From positions 1 to 5,137 of the forward strand of contig JAUIFT010000273.1 in NCBI GenBank assembly GCA_030430345.1: 5,137 nucleotides of DNA, written 5' to 3'. This DNA is from Calditrichia bacterium. Its GTDB lineage: Bacteria; Calditrichota; Calditrichia; RBG-13-44-9; J042. Below the pieces are notes generated by a model that searched no databases, was not told the DNA's origin, and was given only the letters and a program-made list of their open reading frames with translations. Position numbers and translations under genes: made by a program. Shown here piece by piece: positions 1-5,137 of this stretch (position 1 is the first letter of the stretch; each line of letters opens with the position of its first letter).

Positions 1-714
1 GCTATTGCCGACCGCGGTTTGGATTATCAGGTCGCCGGGCAGATCGAGAATGCTGATGTGGAAGTACCGATGTTTACCGGAGTGGGAAGCAGTGGTCCCA
101 CTTTCAGCGATATTCGTTTGACGGATTATGATGTTGTTTTAGTTCGCGGTGACGTTGGTTATTCCGGTGTCGTGGAAACCAATTATCAGGCGGCATTACC
201 CATTCCATCCTTACCGGGGCTGAACATTCCCCGTGGATATGTTGCCTTAACAGCAACTATCGGTGACAATGATTATCGTTTTGTGAATACCCACCTGGAA
301 CCTGCCTATCAACCGATAAAAATGGCCCAGGCCGCGGAACTGGTGCAGAGTTTAGAGAATGAAACTTTGCCGATTATTATGTTGGGCGACTTTAATACGC
401 ATGCAACCTATGGAGAGGCCTACAATTATTTTCTTGGGGAAGGATATGAGGATGTCTGGACCCATAATTTGTTAGGGAATGCCGGCACAGGTTTTACCGC
501 ACCGCATGATAATGACTTGCGAAACGAAGCTGTTATCCTCGATCGTCGTATCGATCTGGTCTTTGTCCGGAATTCAAACTTCCCGGGGAACTTGCCCATC
601 GGGCCCGTTCAGGCAGAAGTCATTGGGGATGAGTTAGGAGATCGCACGCCTTCCGGTCTCTGGCCGTCGGATCATGCCGCGGTCGCTGCAACTTTGCAAT
701 TGATTAAACCCTAA
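1..714 (+). CDS. Endonuclease/exonuclease/phosphatase (EEP) family protein, C-terminal part (5' truncated)
   Basis: This is the 3' end of a metal-dependent phosphoesterase of the EEP (DNase I/exonuclease III-like) superfamily. The frame is open from the first base of the window, so the start and any signal peptide lie outside; 237 residues are visible. EEP motifs appear in the expected order: VNTHLE (Asn codon at 286), LGDFN (Asp codon at 388, Asn at 394), RRIDLVFV (about 541-564) and the C-terminal WPSDHAAV, with the catalytic-type His codon at 673. All core metal-binding and catalytic positions visible here are kept, so the enzyme is probably active. The family cleaves phosphodiester bonds in nucleic acids, lipids or inositol phosphates, and the substrate cannot be told from this part. 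The gene ends with tandem stops TAA TAG, with an intrinsic terminator 35 bp further on, so it is probably the last gene of its own unit and not tied to the transporter genes downstream. Confidence 0.92.
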   Translation, partial: AIADRGLDYQVAGQIENADVEVPMFTGVGSSGPTFSDIRLTDYDVVLVRGDVGYSGVVETNYQAALPIPSLPGLNIPRGYVALTATIGDNDYRFVNTHLEPAYQPIKMAQAAELVQSLENETLPIIMLGDFNTHATYGEAYNYFLGEGYEDVWTHNLLGNAGTGFTAPHDNDLRNEAVILDRRIDLVFVRNSNFPGNLPIGPVQAEVIGDELGDRTPSGLWPSDHAAVAATLQLIKP

Positions 715-749
715 TAGTATTTTCTTCCAGAGCCGATAAGAATGAGCGG

Positions 750-795
750 TAGCCGGGGTGGCAAGAAATATACTTTTCGCCCCGGCTATTTTATT
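750..795 (+). terminator. Rho-independent terminator of the EEP gene
   Basis: A perfect 9-bp stem, TAGCCGGGG (750-758) with CCCCGGCTA (780-788), closes a 21-nt loop and is followed directly by TTTTATT (789-795). It begins 35 bp after the EEP stop codon. The 3' arm can also pair differently: CCGGC (782-786) matches GCCGG (796-800) across a 9-nt AT loop, which is exclusive with the main stem. Confidence 0.8.
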
Positions 796-846
796 GCCGG
801 TCTTTTGGCATATTGCGCGAATTAACCCGGAATAAATTTCAATGAA

Positions 847-888
847 GGTCTGGTTGCAAATTTTTGAAACAGACCGTACTTGTTTTTG
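847..888 (+). terminator. Possible second terminator (hairpin plus T-run)
   Basis: GGTCTG (847-852) pairs with CAGACC (870-875). Pairing extends inward through TT/AA (854-855 with 867-868) and CAA/TTG (857-859 with 864-866), with one mismatch and one bulge. A TTGTTTTT run follows at 881-887 after a 5-nt gap. The gap and the interrupted stem make it weaker than the terminator at 750-795. It could be a backup terminator or simply a local structure. Confidence 0.35.
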
Positions 889-1116
889 TAAAGCTAATTC
901 CGGCTAATTTTTCAAGGACGGTGCTTTATTTTCTATCTTTCTAATTCTGTATTTTTAATCACCTTCCCCGCAGCTTTGCACACTTTATTTCAATCATTTA
1001 TCTTACCAGAATCGGTACTGCGGAATTCTGTAGCAACCTGGCGGAGCTTTGCTTTATTAGAAATTATGGTTTGAAATTTATCACTTCCGGGCGCCTCGCC
1101 GGTATTTGTCAAGATG

Positions 1117-1122
1117 TATAAT
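1117..1122 (+). promoter_or_regulatory. Possible -10 box (TATAAT) upstream of the ABC exporter
   Basis: This is a perfect TATAAT hexamer 36 bp before the TTG start codon at 1158. A start site near 1129 would leave a leader of about 29 nt carrying the AAGAAAG ribosome binding site. There is no good -35 hexamer at 16-18 bp upstream, where the sequence is GC-rich and overlaps a small hairpin (1087-1102). The call therefore rests on the -10 match and its position alone. Confidence 0.3.
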
Positions 1123-1157
1123 TCGACCTTCAGAACAGCACTCAAGAAAGCAATCTT

Positions 1158-2933
1158 TTGAAAAATAATTTCATTTATTCCCTGGTTCGTCCATACCGCG
1201 GATTGGCAGTTTTACTTGTTTTTGTAACCGCTGCAGCATCTCTGTTTGATGGATTATCTATTGGGATGATGATTCCATTACTGTCCAGCCTGCAGAATAT
1301 GACCGAGATAGATCAATTGCCCGGAGTTCTGGAATACGTTACCGGATTATTCAGCCATTTGCCCCAGGAAACCCAGATTCAATACACGGGTGGCATATTA
1401 ATTCTCTCGGTTGTGGCCAAAAATTTATTCCTGGGATTTTCAATGGCCCTGGGCGTCTGGTTATCCACCCGTATGACCGCAAATATTCGCTGTAAAGCGA
1501 TTGATATGCTAATGGATGTCGAAGTGAAATTCTTCCAGGAAACCAGGGTTGGTTACCTGACGGAAACGATTTTGGCCAAGACCATGACCGTCGATAATAT
1601 CTTTAAATGGATGATCGATATTGGCGTCCGGTCCATCAGCTTCATAGTGTTAACTGTGCTGATATTCATCATCTCCTGGCAACTCACCTTATTAACTTTG
1701 CTGTTCAGCGCATTCATCGCCCTTGGGATTAGTTATTACTTAAAAATAGTACGGCGCTTTGGCAGCAAATCCGCCCGTAGTAATCGCAAACTAAATGCGG
1801 CACTGACTGAAAATATACTTGGCATTCGTGTCATTAAATATTTTTCCCGGGAAAAAGAACGGGGCGAGCGGATGAAACTGCAGATCAATCATAACCGCCG
1901 GGTTCGTTTTCGCCTAAAGCTGGTTAATTCGATGATTCATCTCATTACCGAAGGCGTTGGCATTTTAGCACTGGGAGTGATCTTTTTCATTAGCTTAAAA
2001 TCATATCAGTTCAACAGCAAATTGTTGATCACCCAACTGCTGCCCTTTATGTATGTGTTGATTCGCCTGATACCGGTTATTCGGGAGATCAACCAGTTAC
2101 GGGGATTTATTGCCGGTAACTGGCCGTTTTTGAGTATTGTCGAAAAATTGATAGATGCTTCTGACAAACCGTTCATGAAAGATGGCGAGAAAATATTTAC
2201 TGGCCTTAATAAAAATATTGAATTTCAAAATGTCGACTTTGCCTATAATGACGATGATAAAATGGTTTTGAAGAAAGCCAGCTTTAATTTGCCAAGAGGA
2301 GAAACCACGGCGATTGTGGGGCAATCCGGTGCAGGTAAGTCGACAATTATTAACCTGCTGATGCGCATGTATGATCCGCAAGCTGGTGAAGTATTAATTG
2401 ATGGCACCTCGTTAAAAGATTTCAAACGGAGCGCTTTTCGGGAGCATGTCGGTATCGTCAGTCAGGATACTTTTATTTTTAACGATACGGTAAAAAACAA
2501 TATTGCCTTTGGTGCGATAACTCCTCCGACCGATGATGAAATTGAACAAGCTGCTAAAAACGCCGATGCTCACGAATTTATACAAGAATTACCCCGGAGT
2601 TATAATACCATCCTGGGAGATCAGGGGTTGATCCTCTCCGGCGGGCAGCGTCAGCGGATATCAATCGCCCGGGCAATTTTGAAAGACCCGGAAATTTTGA
2701 TTTTGGATGAAGCAACCAGTGCACTGGATAATGTTACGGAAAAACAAGTCTATCAGGCAATCGAATCCTTAAGTGCAAACCGGACCGTTGTGGTCATTGC
2801 GCATCGGCTTTCTACGATTCAACATGCGGATCAAATTATCGTTCTGAAAGATGGTGAAGTGGTGGAAATCGGAAAAGAAGATGGCCTGATAGCCCGGAAA
2901 GGTGAATATTACCGATTAGCGCAGTCGTATTAA
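1158..2933 (+). CDS. ABC exporter, fused transmembrane and ATPase domains (MsbA/PglK-like lipid or glycolipid flippase family)
   Basis: A 591-residue half-transporter, the usual length for MsbA-type exporters; it should work as a homodimer in the inner membrane. Residues 1 to about 310 form the membrane domain, with hydrophobic segments near 15-42, 80-102, 158-196 (two spans), 262-282 and 288-306. The ATPase domain covers about 350-591 with every motif intact: A-loop Tyr363, Walker A GQSGAGKST (388-396), Q-loop Gln436, signature LSGGQ (493-497), Walker B ILILDE with catalytic Glu518, D-loop SALD (521-524) and switch His549 in IAHRLST. The TTG start at 1158 is the first possible start after an in-frame TAA at 1119, keeps the N-terminal RPYR and first helix, and has AAGAAAG (1144-1150) 7 nt upstream. 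The family moves lipids, lipid-linked sugars, peptides or drugs outward. Position beside a polysaccharide permease and a sulfotransferase favours a lipid or glycolipid, but this is inferred. Confidence 0.95.
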   Translation: MKNNFIYSLVRPYRGLAVLLVFVTAAASLFDGLSIGMMIPLLSSLQNMTEIDQLPGVLEYVTGLFSHLPQETQIQYTGGILILSVVAKNLFLGFSMALGVWLSTRMTANIRCKAIDMLMDVEVKFFQETRVGYLTETILAKTMTVDNIFKWMIDIGVRSISFIVLTVLIFIISWQLTLLTLLFSAFIALGISYYLKIVRRFGSKSARSNRKLNAALTENILGIRVIKYFSREKERGERMKLQINHNRRVRFRLKLVNSMIHLITEGVGILALGVIFFISLKSYQFNSKLLITQLLPFMYVLIRLIPVIREINQLRGFIAGNWPFLSIVEKLIDASDKPFMKDGEKIFTGLNKNIEFQNVDFAYNDDDKMVLKKASFNLPRGETTAIVGQSGAGKSTIINLLMRMYDPQAGEVLIDGTSLKDFKRSAFREHVGIVSQDTFIFNDTVKNNIAFGAITPPTDDEIEQAAKNADAHEFIQELPRSYNTILGDQGLILSGGQRQRISIARAILKDPEILILDEATSALDNVTEKQVYQAIESLSANRTVVVIAHRLSTIQHADQIIVLKDGEVVEIGKEDGLIARKGEYYRLAQSY

Positions 2934-2969
2934 ATATTTACAACATAGTACTACCAAATATTAAAACGC

Positions 2970-2991
2970 TCATCAGGGTTTTCCCTGACGA
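2970..2991 (-). terminator. Hairpin, terminator-like if read on the minus strand
   Basis: TCAGGG (2973-2978), loop TTTT, CCCTGA (2983-2988), extended by two pairs beyond a single mismatch (2970-2971 with 2990-2991). On the + strand no T-run follows, so it is a poor terminator for the ABC exporter gene that ends 36 bp before it. On the minus strand the stem is followed by GCG and TTTT (2966-2963). It could end a minus-strand transcript or act weakly for the exporter mRNA. Confidence 0.3.
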
Positions 2992-3365
2992 ATGCAACTG
3001 GAATCCGATTACAAAATATTATCGTCCTGCCAAATTGTTGTTCACCGAAGCATCAATGCTTCCGGCGAGCTAAACCTGCAATCCAGGTATGCCGATAGTT
3101 AAAACGATGTCTGAAAAGAGTTGGGACGATCAGGCGTATGTTTTATCGTGCTGCGGGAAATTTGCGATTTATGCGGTCAACCGTTCCGAATGGCGAAGCA
3201 AGTCTGATTCAGTTAGAGAAAGTGTCCTTAGATGTTATGGGAAGACTACAGACCGAATTTTCCGCAAATTTCAACTTCTCTATTTCTACCGACTCTTCAA
3301 ATACTGCAGCGATTCCATCATGAGAAACTCGATCTTTCAAATCTCCCACTAATAATGCCTGAGGT

Positions 3366-3429
3366 AAAGTGCGTTCTCAAAGGAGAACTCTTCGTAATTG
3401 CCATGTAGGCTCCCTTTAGAACACACCTT
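3366..3429. repeat. Imperfect 20-bp inverted repeat (64-bp palindrome)
   Basis: The left arm 3366-3385 (AAAGTGCGTTCTCAAAGGAG) and the right arm 3410-3429 (CTCCCTTTAGAACACACCTT) are complementary at 16 of 20 positions around a 24-nt centre. Three of the four mismatches are A-C on the + strand (3368/3427, 3372/3423, 3381/3414), which are G-U pairs in a minus-strand RNA, so 19 of 20 positions would pair there. The left arm can instead form a small local hairpin, GTTCTC-AAAG-GAGAAC (3373-3388). It may be a structured RNA element, a regulator site or the remnant of a small mobile element. Confidence 0.6.
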
Positions 3430-3502
3430 CCGATGACAGCTTCTAGTTTTGTCTCCCTTGTAGTTCCATACCTGATCATGCAATTTTCGGTATTCAGGCC
3501 TT

Positions 3503-3537
3503 AAAAAGTGATTGATTAATCGTGCGGCCGATCACTT
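3503..3537 (-). terminator. Hairpin with T-run on the minus strand
   Basis: AAGTGAT (3506-3512) and ATCACTT (3531-3537) form a 7-bp stem around an 18-nt loop. Read on the minus strand the stem runs into TTTTT (3507-3503), the order expected of an intrinsic terminator. No gene is visible on that strand just upstream, so the function is uncertain. Confidence 0.25.
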
Positions 3538-3566
3538 GAAAGTTGTAAATGCATCTTAAATATACC
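3536..3566 (+). promoter_or_regulatory. Possible sigma70-type promoter
   Basis: TTGAAA (3536-3541) resembles a -35 box. An AT-rich stretch at 3556-3566 offers several partial -10 matches (AATATA at 17-bp spacing, TATACC at 19-bp spacing), none strong. If used, transcription would begin just upstream of the structured segment 3588-3638 and could read on to the permease and sulfotransferase genes. Confidence 0.2.
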
Positions 3567-3587
3567 TTCTATTAAAATATAACTAAT

Positions 3588-3638
3588 GCCGGACTTTATT
3601 GGAGGGAGCAAACCGAATATGTCGGTTTGTTATCCGGC
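3588..3638 (+). promoter_or_regulatory. Nested hairpin carrying a strong SD sequence and an ATG in its loop
   Basis: The inner stem is perfect over 8 bp: CAAACCGA (3609-3616), loop ATATG, TCGGTTTG (3622-3629). The outer stem GCCGGA (3588-3593) with TCCGGC (3633-3638) encloses it. The unpaired 5' side between the stems contains GGAGGGAG (3601-3608), the best ribosome binding sequence in the window, and the loop contains the ATG at 3619-3621. This looks like a translation start presented or controlled by RNA folding, though the arrangement could be chance. Confidence 0.45.
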
Positions 3639-3708
3639 CATAGTATTGATCCTTGAATTTTTTACCGCGTCGTATTTGCCTGTCAGAGTCCTGTTAGTGC
3701 CTCAGTAA
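3619..3708 (+). CDS. Candidate small hydrophobic peptide, 29 residues
   Basis: The frame runs from the ATG at 3619 to TAA at 3706-3708 and encodes 29 residues beginning MSVCYPAIVL. Residues 7-28 are largely hydrophobic with a single Glu13 and Arg23, so it could be a short membrane peptide or a leader peptide. The main support is the strong SD GGAGGGAG (3601-3608) 10 nt before the ATG; the clear genes nearby have only weak A-rich sites. I recognise no family. Ordinary non-coding DNA often holds frames this short, so it is a candidate only. Confidence 0.25.
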   Translation: MSVCYPAIVLILEFFTASYLPVRVLLVPQ

Positions 3709-3936
3709 AAACTATGAAAGCGATCGCTGGATTGCTGGTTAAGTCGAATAGTATTGTTATTGAGACAGGGAAGGCACCTACTGATTTTCACACTAAATAA
3801 CCCAGATACCTCTCCGGCAAAAGGCTGACTGCCGCTTAAAAAATCAAAGATCAGAAAATAATTTTCTTACTTATTAAAAGCCCTCTTGCCTGAATAAAAT
3901 CGGAGTGACAGGGCGGAGCTATGGAAAAAAGTCCTT

Positions 3937-4740
3937 ATGCGTGTCGCTCTGAACTTTATCCGCCGGGTTTACAGTAATACCTATTTGATTCGAAATATCG
4001 TTAACCGCGATTTGCGGCAGCGCTACATCGGTTCTTTGCTGGGAATTTTCTGGACGATTATACATCCGATTATTCAGATGGCGATTTATTATTTTATTTT
4101 TTCCGTCATTTTGGGTGTGCGTTTAGGGCCGGAATACCAGGGTACCGGATTTGCCGTTTGGATGATCAGCGGTTTATTACCCTGGATGTTATTCGCGGAA
4201 ATCCTGACCCGCTCTCCATCGATTATTCTTGCTCAGTCCAATCTGATTAAGAAAACCGTTTTCCCTTCGGAAATCCTGCCTTTATCCAACCTCATTTCCG
4301 AATTAATAAACCACATTATCGCGGTAACTATTTTTCTGATCGCATTGATCTACAGCGGAAAGGCGGTCTCATGGGACTTGCTGCTAATATTCCCCTTTAT
4401 AATTTTGATCAGTCTTATTGGTATGGGGCTTTCCTGGATCTTTTCCGCTTTGAATGTTTTTTTGCGGGATATTGGTCAGTTTATCAGCATTGGCACACAA
4501 ATCTGGTTTTTCCTGACACCAATTATTTATCCGGTGCATCAGGCGCCGGAAATTTTTCTTACTTTATGTCAATTTAACCCGATGTTTCATGCTGTTGAGG
4601 GTTACCGGCAGGCATTGTTAGGTGCGGGGCACATCAATGCATTCAGCATCCTCTATTTACTAGGTATCGCATTACTAACTCTGGGTGGAGGAGGGATCAT
4701 ATTCCGGAAACTGAAACCAAGTTTTGCTGACGTACTTTAA
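3937..4740 (+). CDS. ABC-2 type permease, Wzm/TagG/KpsM-like polysaccharide or polyol-phosphate exporter
   Basis: A 267-residue integral membrane protein of the usual size for Wzm-type permeases. Family features include the N-terminal NRDLRQRYIGSLLGIFW (23-39) with its Arg-Tyr-x-Gly-Ser-x-Leu-Gly core, NVFLRDIGQ (173-181), the WFFLTPIIYP segment (190-199), the following NPM (214-216), and the FRKLKPSFADVL ending. Hydrophobic spans lie near 33-60, 73-90, 115-139, 146-172, 182-200 and 235-255. Two copies form the channel and need a separate Wzt-like ATPase to export an undecaprenyl-linked O-antigen, capsule or teichoic-type polymer. The ATG at 3937 is the only start after an in-frame TAA at 3895; the upstream sequence GGAAAAAAG is a weak binding site. 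No ATPase gene flanks it in the window. The next gene is a sulfotransferase 104 bp away with no visible terminator between, so they are probably co-transcribed. Confidence 0.93.
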   Translation: MRVALNFIRRVYSNTYLIRNIVNRDLRQRYIGSLLGIFWTIIHPIIQMAIYYFIFSVILGVRLGPEYQGTGFAVWMISGLLPWMLFAEILTRSPSIILAQSNLIKKTVFPSEILPLSNLISELINHIIAVTIFLIALIYSGKAVSWDLLLIFPFIILISLIGMGLSWIFSALNVFLRDIGQFISIGTQIWFFLTPIIYPVHQAPEIFLTLCQFNPMFHAVEGYRQALLGAGHINAFSILYLLGIALLTLGGGGIIFRKLKPSFADVL

Positions 4741-4844
4741 GTGTCTGTCAGGAAAAGATATAGCCCACTCAATTAATAATTTTGTTTCAAGTATTAAATC
4801 AAATGAAGTGCTGATTATTTATCCGTGCCAAGAGCGAAAAGTAT
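4741..4844 (+). other. Short spacer between permease and sulfotransferase genes
   Basis: These 104 bp are AT-rich. I see no hairpin with a T-run and no good promoter, which suits read-through from the permease gene. The end carries AGAGCGAAAAG (4831-4841), a weak A-rich ribosome binding region just before the next ATG. Confidence 0.5.
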
Positions 4845-5137
4845 ATGAAAAAATTATCTCCCCATAAAGTCATCTGCATTCTCGGCATGCACCGCAGCGG
4901 TACGTCTATGGTGGCGAATATTCTCCAGAAATCCGGTCTGGATCTGGGGGCGGCAGATAAGTTTATTCCCGCGATGGAGGAAAATCCCCATGGTTTTTTC
5001 GAACAACAATCCATTGCGGATTTAAATGATGAATTACTGGCATATTTCGGTGGCAGTTGGTATGCACCTCCCGATTTCCCCGAAGATTGGGAGAATGACC
5101 CTGCGCTGCAGCCGCTAAAAGAAAAAGCCTTAAATAT
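4845..5137 (+). CDS. Sulfotransferase family protein, N-terminal part (3' truncated)
   Basis: The frame runs from the ATG at 4845 off the end of the window, with 97 full codons visible. After a short N-terminus, the strand VICILGMHRSGTSMVANIL (9-27) carries the P-loop GMHRSGTS (14-21), the 5'-phosphosulfate-binding loop of PAPS-dependent sulfotransferases. Next comes the NPHGFFEQQSIADLNDELL segment (47-65), typical of the bacterial Sulfotransfer-type family in which this region follows the P-loop. No signal peptide or membrane span is seen, so a cytoplasmic enzyme is expected. The ATG at 4845 is the only start after an in-frame TGA at 4812. The enzyme would move sulfate from PAPS to a hydroxyl, and with the polysaccharide permease just upstream a surface glycan or glycolipid is the likely acceptor. 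The acceptor is inferred; the C-terminal half and 3'-phosphate-binding motif lie beyond the window. Confidence 0.9.
   Translation, partial: MKKLSPHKVICILGMHRSGTSMVANILQKSGLDLGAADKFIPAMEENPHGFFEQQSIADLNDELLAYFGGSWYAPPDFPEDWENDPALQPLKEKALN

Larger units (their letters stand above)
715..1157. other. Intergenic region between the EEP gene and the ABC exporter
   Basis: These 443 bp have no convincing gene on either strand. The region holds an intrinsic terminator just after the EEP gene, a second weaker hairpin with a T-run (847-888), a 7-bp direct repeat GCTAATT at 893-899 and 903-909, a small GC-rich hairpin (1087-1102: CCGG-g-CG, loop CCT, CG-CCGG), and a TATAAT box at 1117-1122. The stretch from about 910 to 1080 is AT-rich and shows nothing I can name. 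Confidence 0.7.
2934..3936. other. 1003-bp region without a clear gene, rich in inverted repeats
   Basis: No reading frame here has recognisable protein motifs or convincing initiation, apart from the weak 29-codon candidate at 3619-3708. Visible structures are hairpins at 2970-2991, 3045-3065 (GAAGCA, loop TCAA, TGCTTC), 3074-3088 (ACCTG, loop CAATC, CAGGT), 3373-3388, 3506-3537, 3609-3629, 3815-3834 (CGGCA/TGCCG) and 3853-3867 (AGAAAAT/ATTTTCT), plus the larger palindrome 3366-3429. Stretches of 2934-3480 read gene-like in short pieces on both strands but are interrupted by stops, which would fit a decayed gene or element. No tRNA, rRNA, tmRNA, RNase P or SRP RNA signature was seen. Confidence 0.65.

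Noticed and set aside
976..1004. TTGCAC and TATCTT at 17-bp spacing as a promoter
   Set aside because: The hexamers match at only 3 and 4 of 6 positions, which is expected by chance in AT-rich DNA.
1040..1048. Nine-base match GGCGGAGCT shared with 3912-3920, both upstream of transporter genes
   Set aside because: A shared 9-mer between two spacers of about 0.4 and 1 kb is expected roughly once by chance.
2097..2425. Minus-strand frames inside the ABC exporter gene
   Set aside because: Antisense shadows of a strongly supported coding region.
3138..3323. 61-residue + strand reading frame inside the gap
   Set aside because: Overlaps the previous frame, has no SD and no family resemblance.
3089..3352. 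87-residue + strand reading frame
   Set aside because: No SD before the ATG, no recognisable motif, unusual composition, and it overlaps another equally long frame (3138-3323) and gene-like minus frames. Treated as non-coding.
3318..3479. 53-residue minus-strand frame with ATG start
   Set aside because: No SD upstream and no known family; part of it simply reads through the palindrome, which makes the two strands look alike in translation. Kept only as part of a pseudogene idea.
3720..3727. GCGATCGC, the HIP1 palindrome common in cyanobacteria
   Set aside because: Only one copy was noticed; cyanobacterial genomes carry it very often, so it does not indicate the organism.
3895..3900. TAAAAT as a -10 box before the permease
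   Set aside because: Good hexamer, but the best -35 candidate at 18 bp (TTATTA) matches the consensus at only 3 of 6 positions.
3921..3977. 18-codon frame starting at ATG 3921, overlapping the permease start
   Set aside because: GGAG lies only 2 nt before this ATG, too close for normal initiation, and the frame ends within the permease gene. It could be a chance uORF.
4371..4577. + strand frame inside the permease gene
   Set aside because: Out-of-frame shadow of the permease, without motifs or an SD.
4799..5014. Minus-strand frame opposite the sulfotransferase start
   Set aside because: Antisense to a gene with a clear P-loop motif; no support of its own.

Overview
The window is about 5.1 kb from a bacterial chromosome, probably Gram-negative and of moderate GC. 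It carries part of what looks like a cell-surface glycan or lipid export and modification locus. Four protein-coding genes are clear, all on the + strand: the 3' end of an endonuclease/exonuclease/phosphatase (EEP) family protein (1-714), a full-length fused ABC exporter of the MsbA/PglK type (1158-2933), a Wzm-type ABC-2 polysaccharide/polyol-phosphate export permease (3937-4740), and the 5' end of a sulfotransferase (4845 to the window end). The species cannot be named from this sequence. Weak A-rich ribosome binding sites, a TTG start and long spacers would suit an environmental lineage (FCB-like or similar), but that is a guess.

Layout: the EEP gene ends in tandem stops (TAA TAG) and is followed by a good intrinsic terminator, so it is probably a separate transcription unit. 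A 443-bp gap holds this terminator, a second weaker hairpin with a T-run, and a TATAAT box shortly before the TTG start of the ABC exporter. A 1003-bp gap then separates the exporter from the permease. No standard gene is convincing in it, but it is rich in inverted repeats. The notable ones are an imperfect 64-bp palindrome (3366-3429), whose mismatches become G-U pairs on the minus strand, and an SD-plus-hairpin arrangement (3588-3638) that places an ATG in the hairpin loop of a 29-codon hydrophobic reading frame. The permease and sulfotransferase genes are only 104 bp apart with no terminator visible between them, and probably form one operon continuing to the right.

How the genes may work together: the permease would export a lipid-linked polysaccharide with a separate Wzt-like ATPase that is not in this window. 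The fused exporter could flip a lipid-linked intermediate or lipid A-type lipid. The sulfotransferase would transfer sulfate from PAPS to a sugar or other hydroxyl group. The assignment to surface glycan biology is inferred from family membership and neighbourhood; the substrates cannot be read from the sequence.
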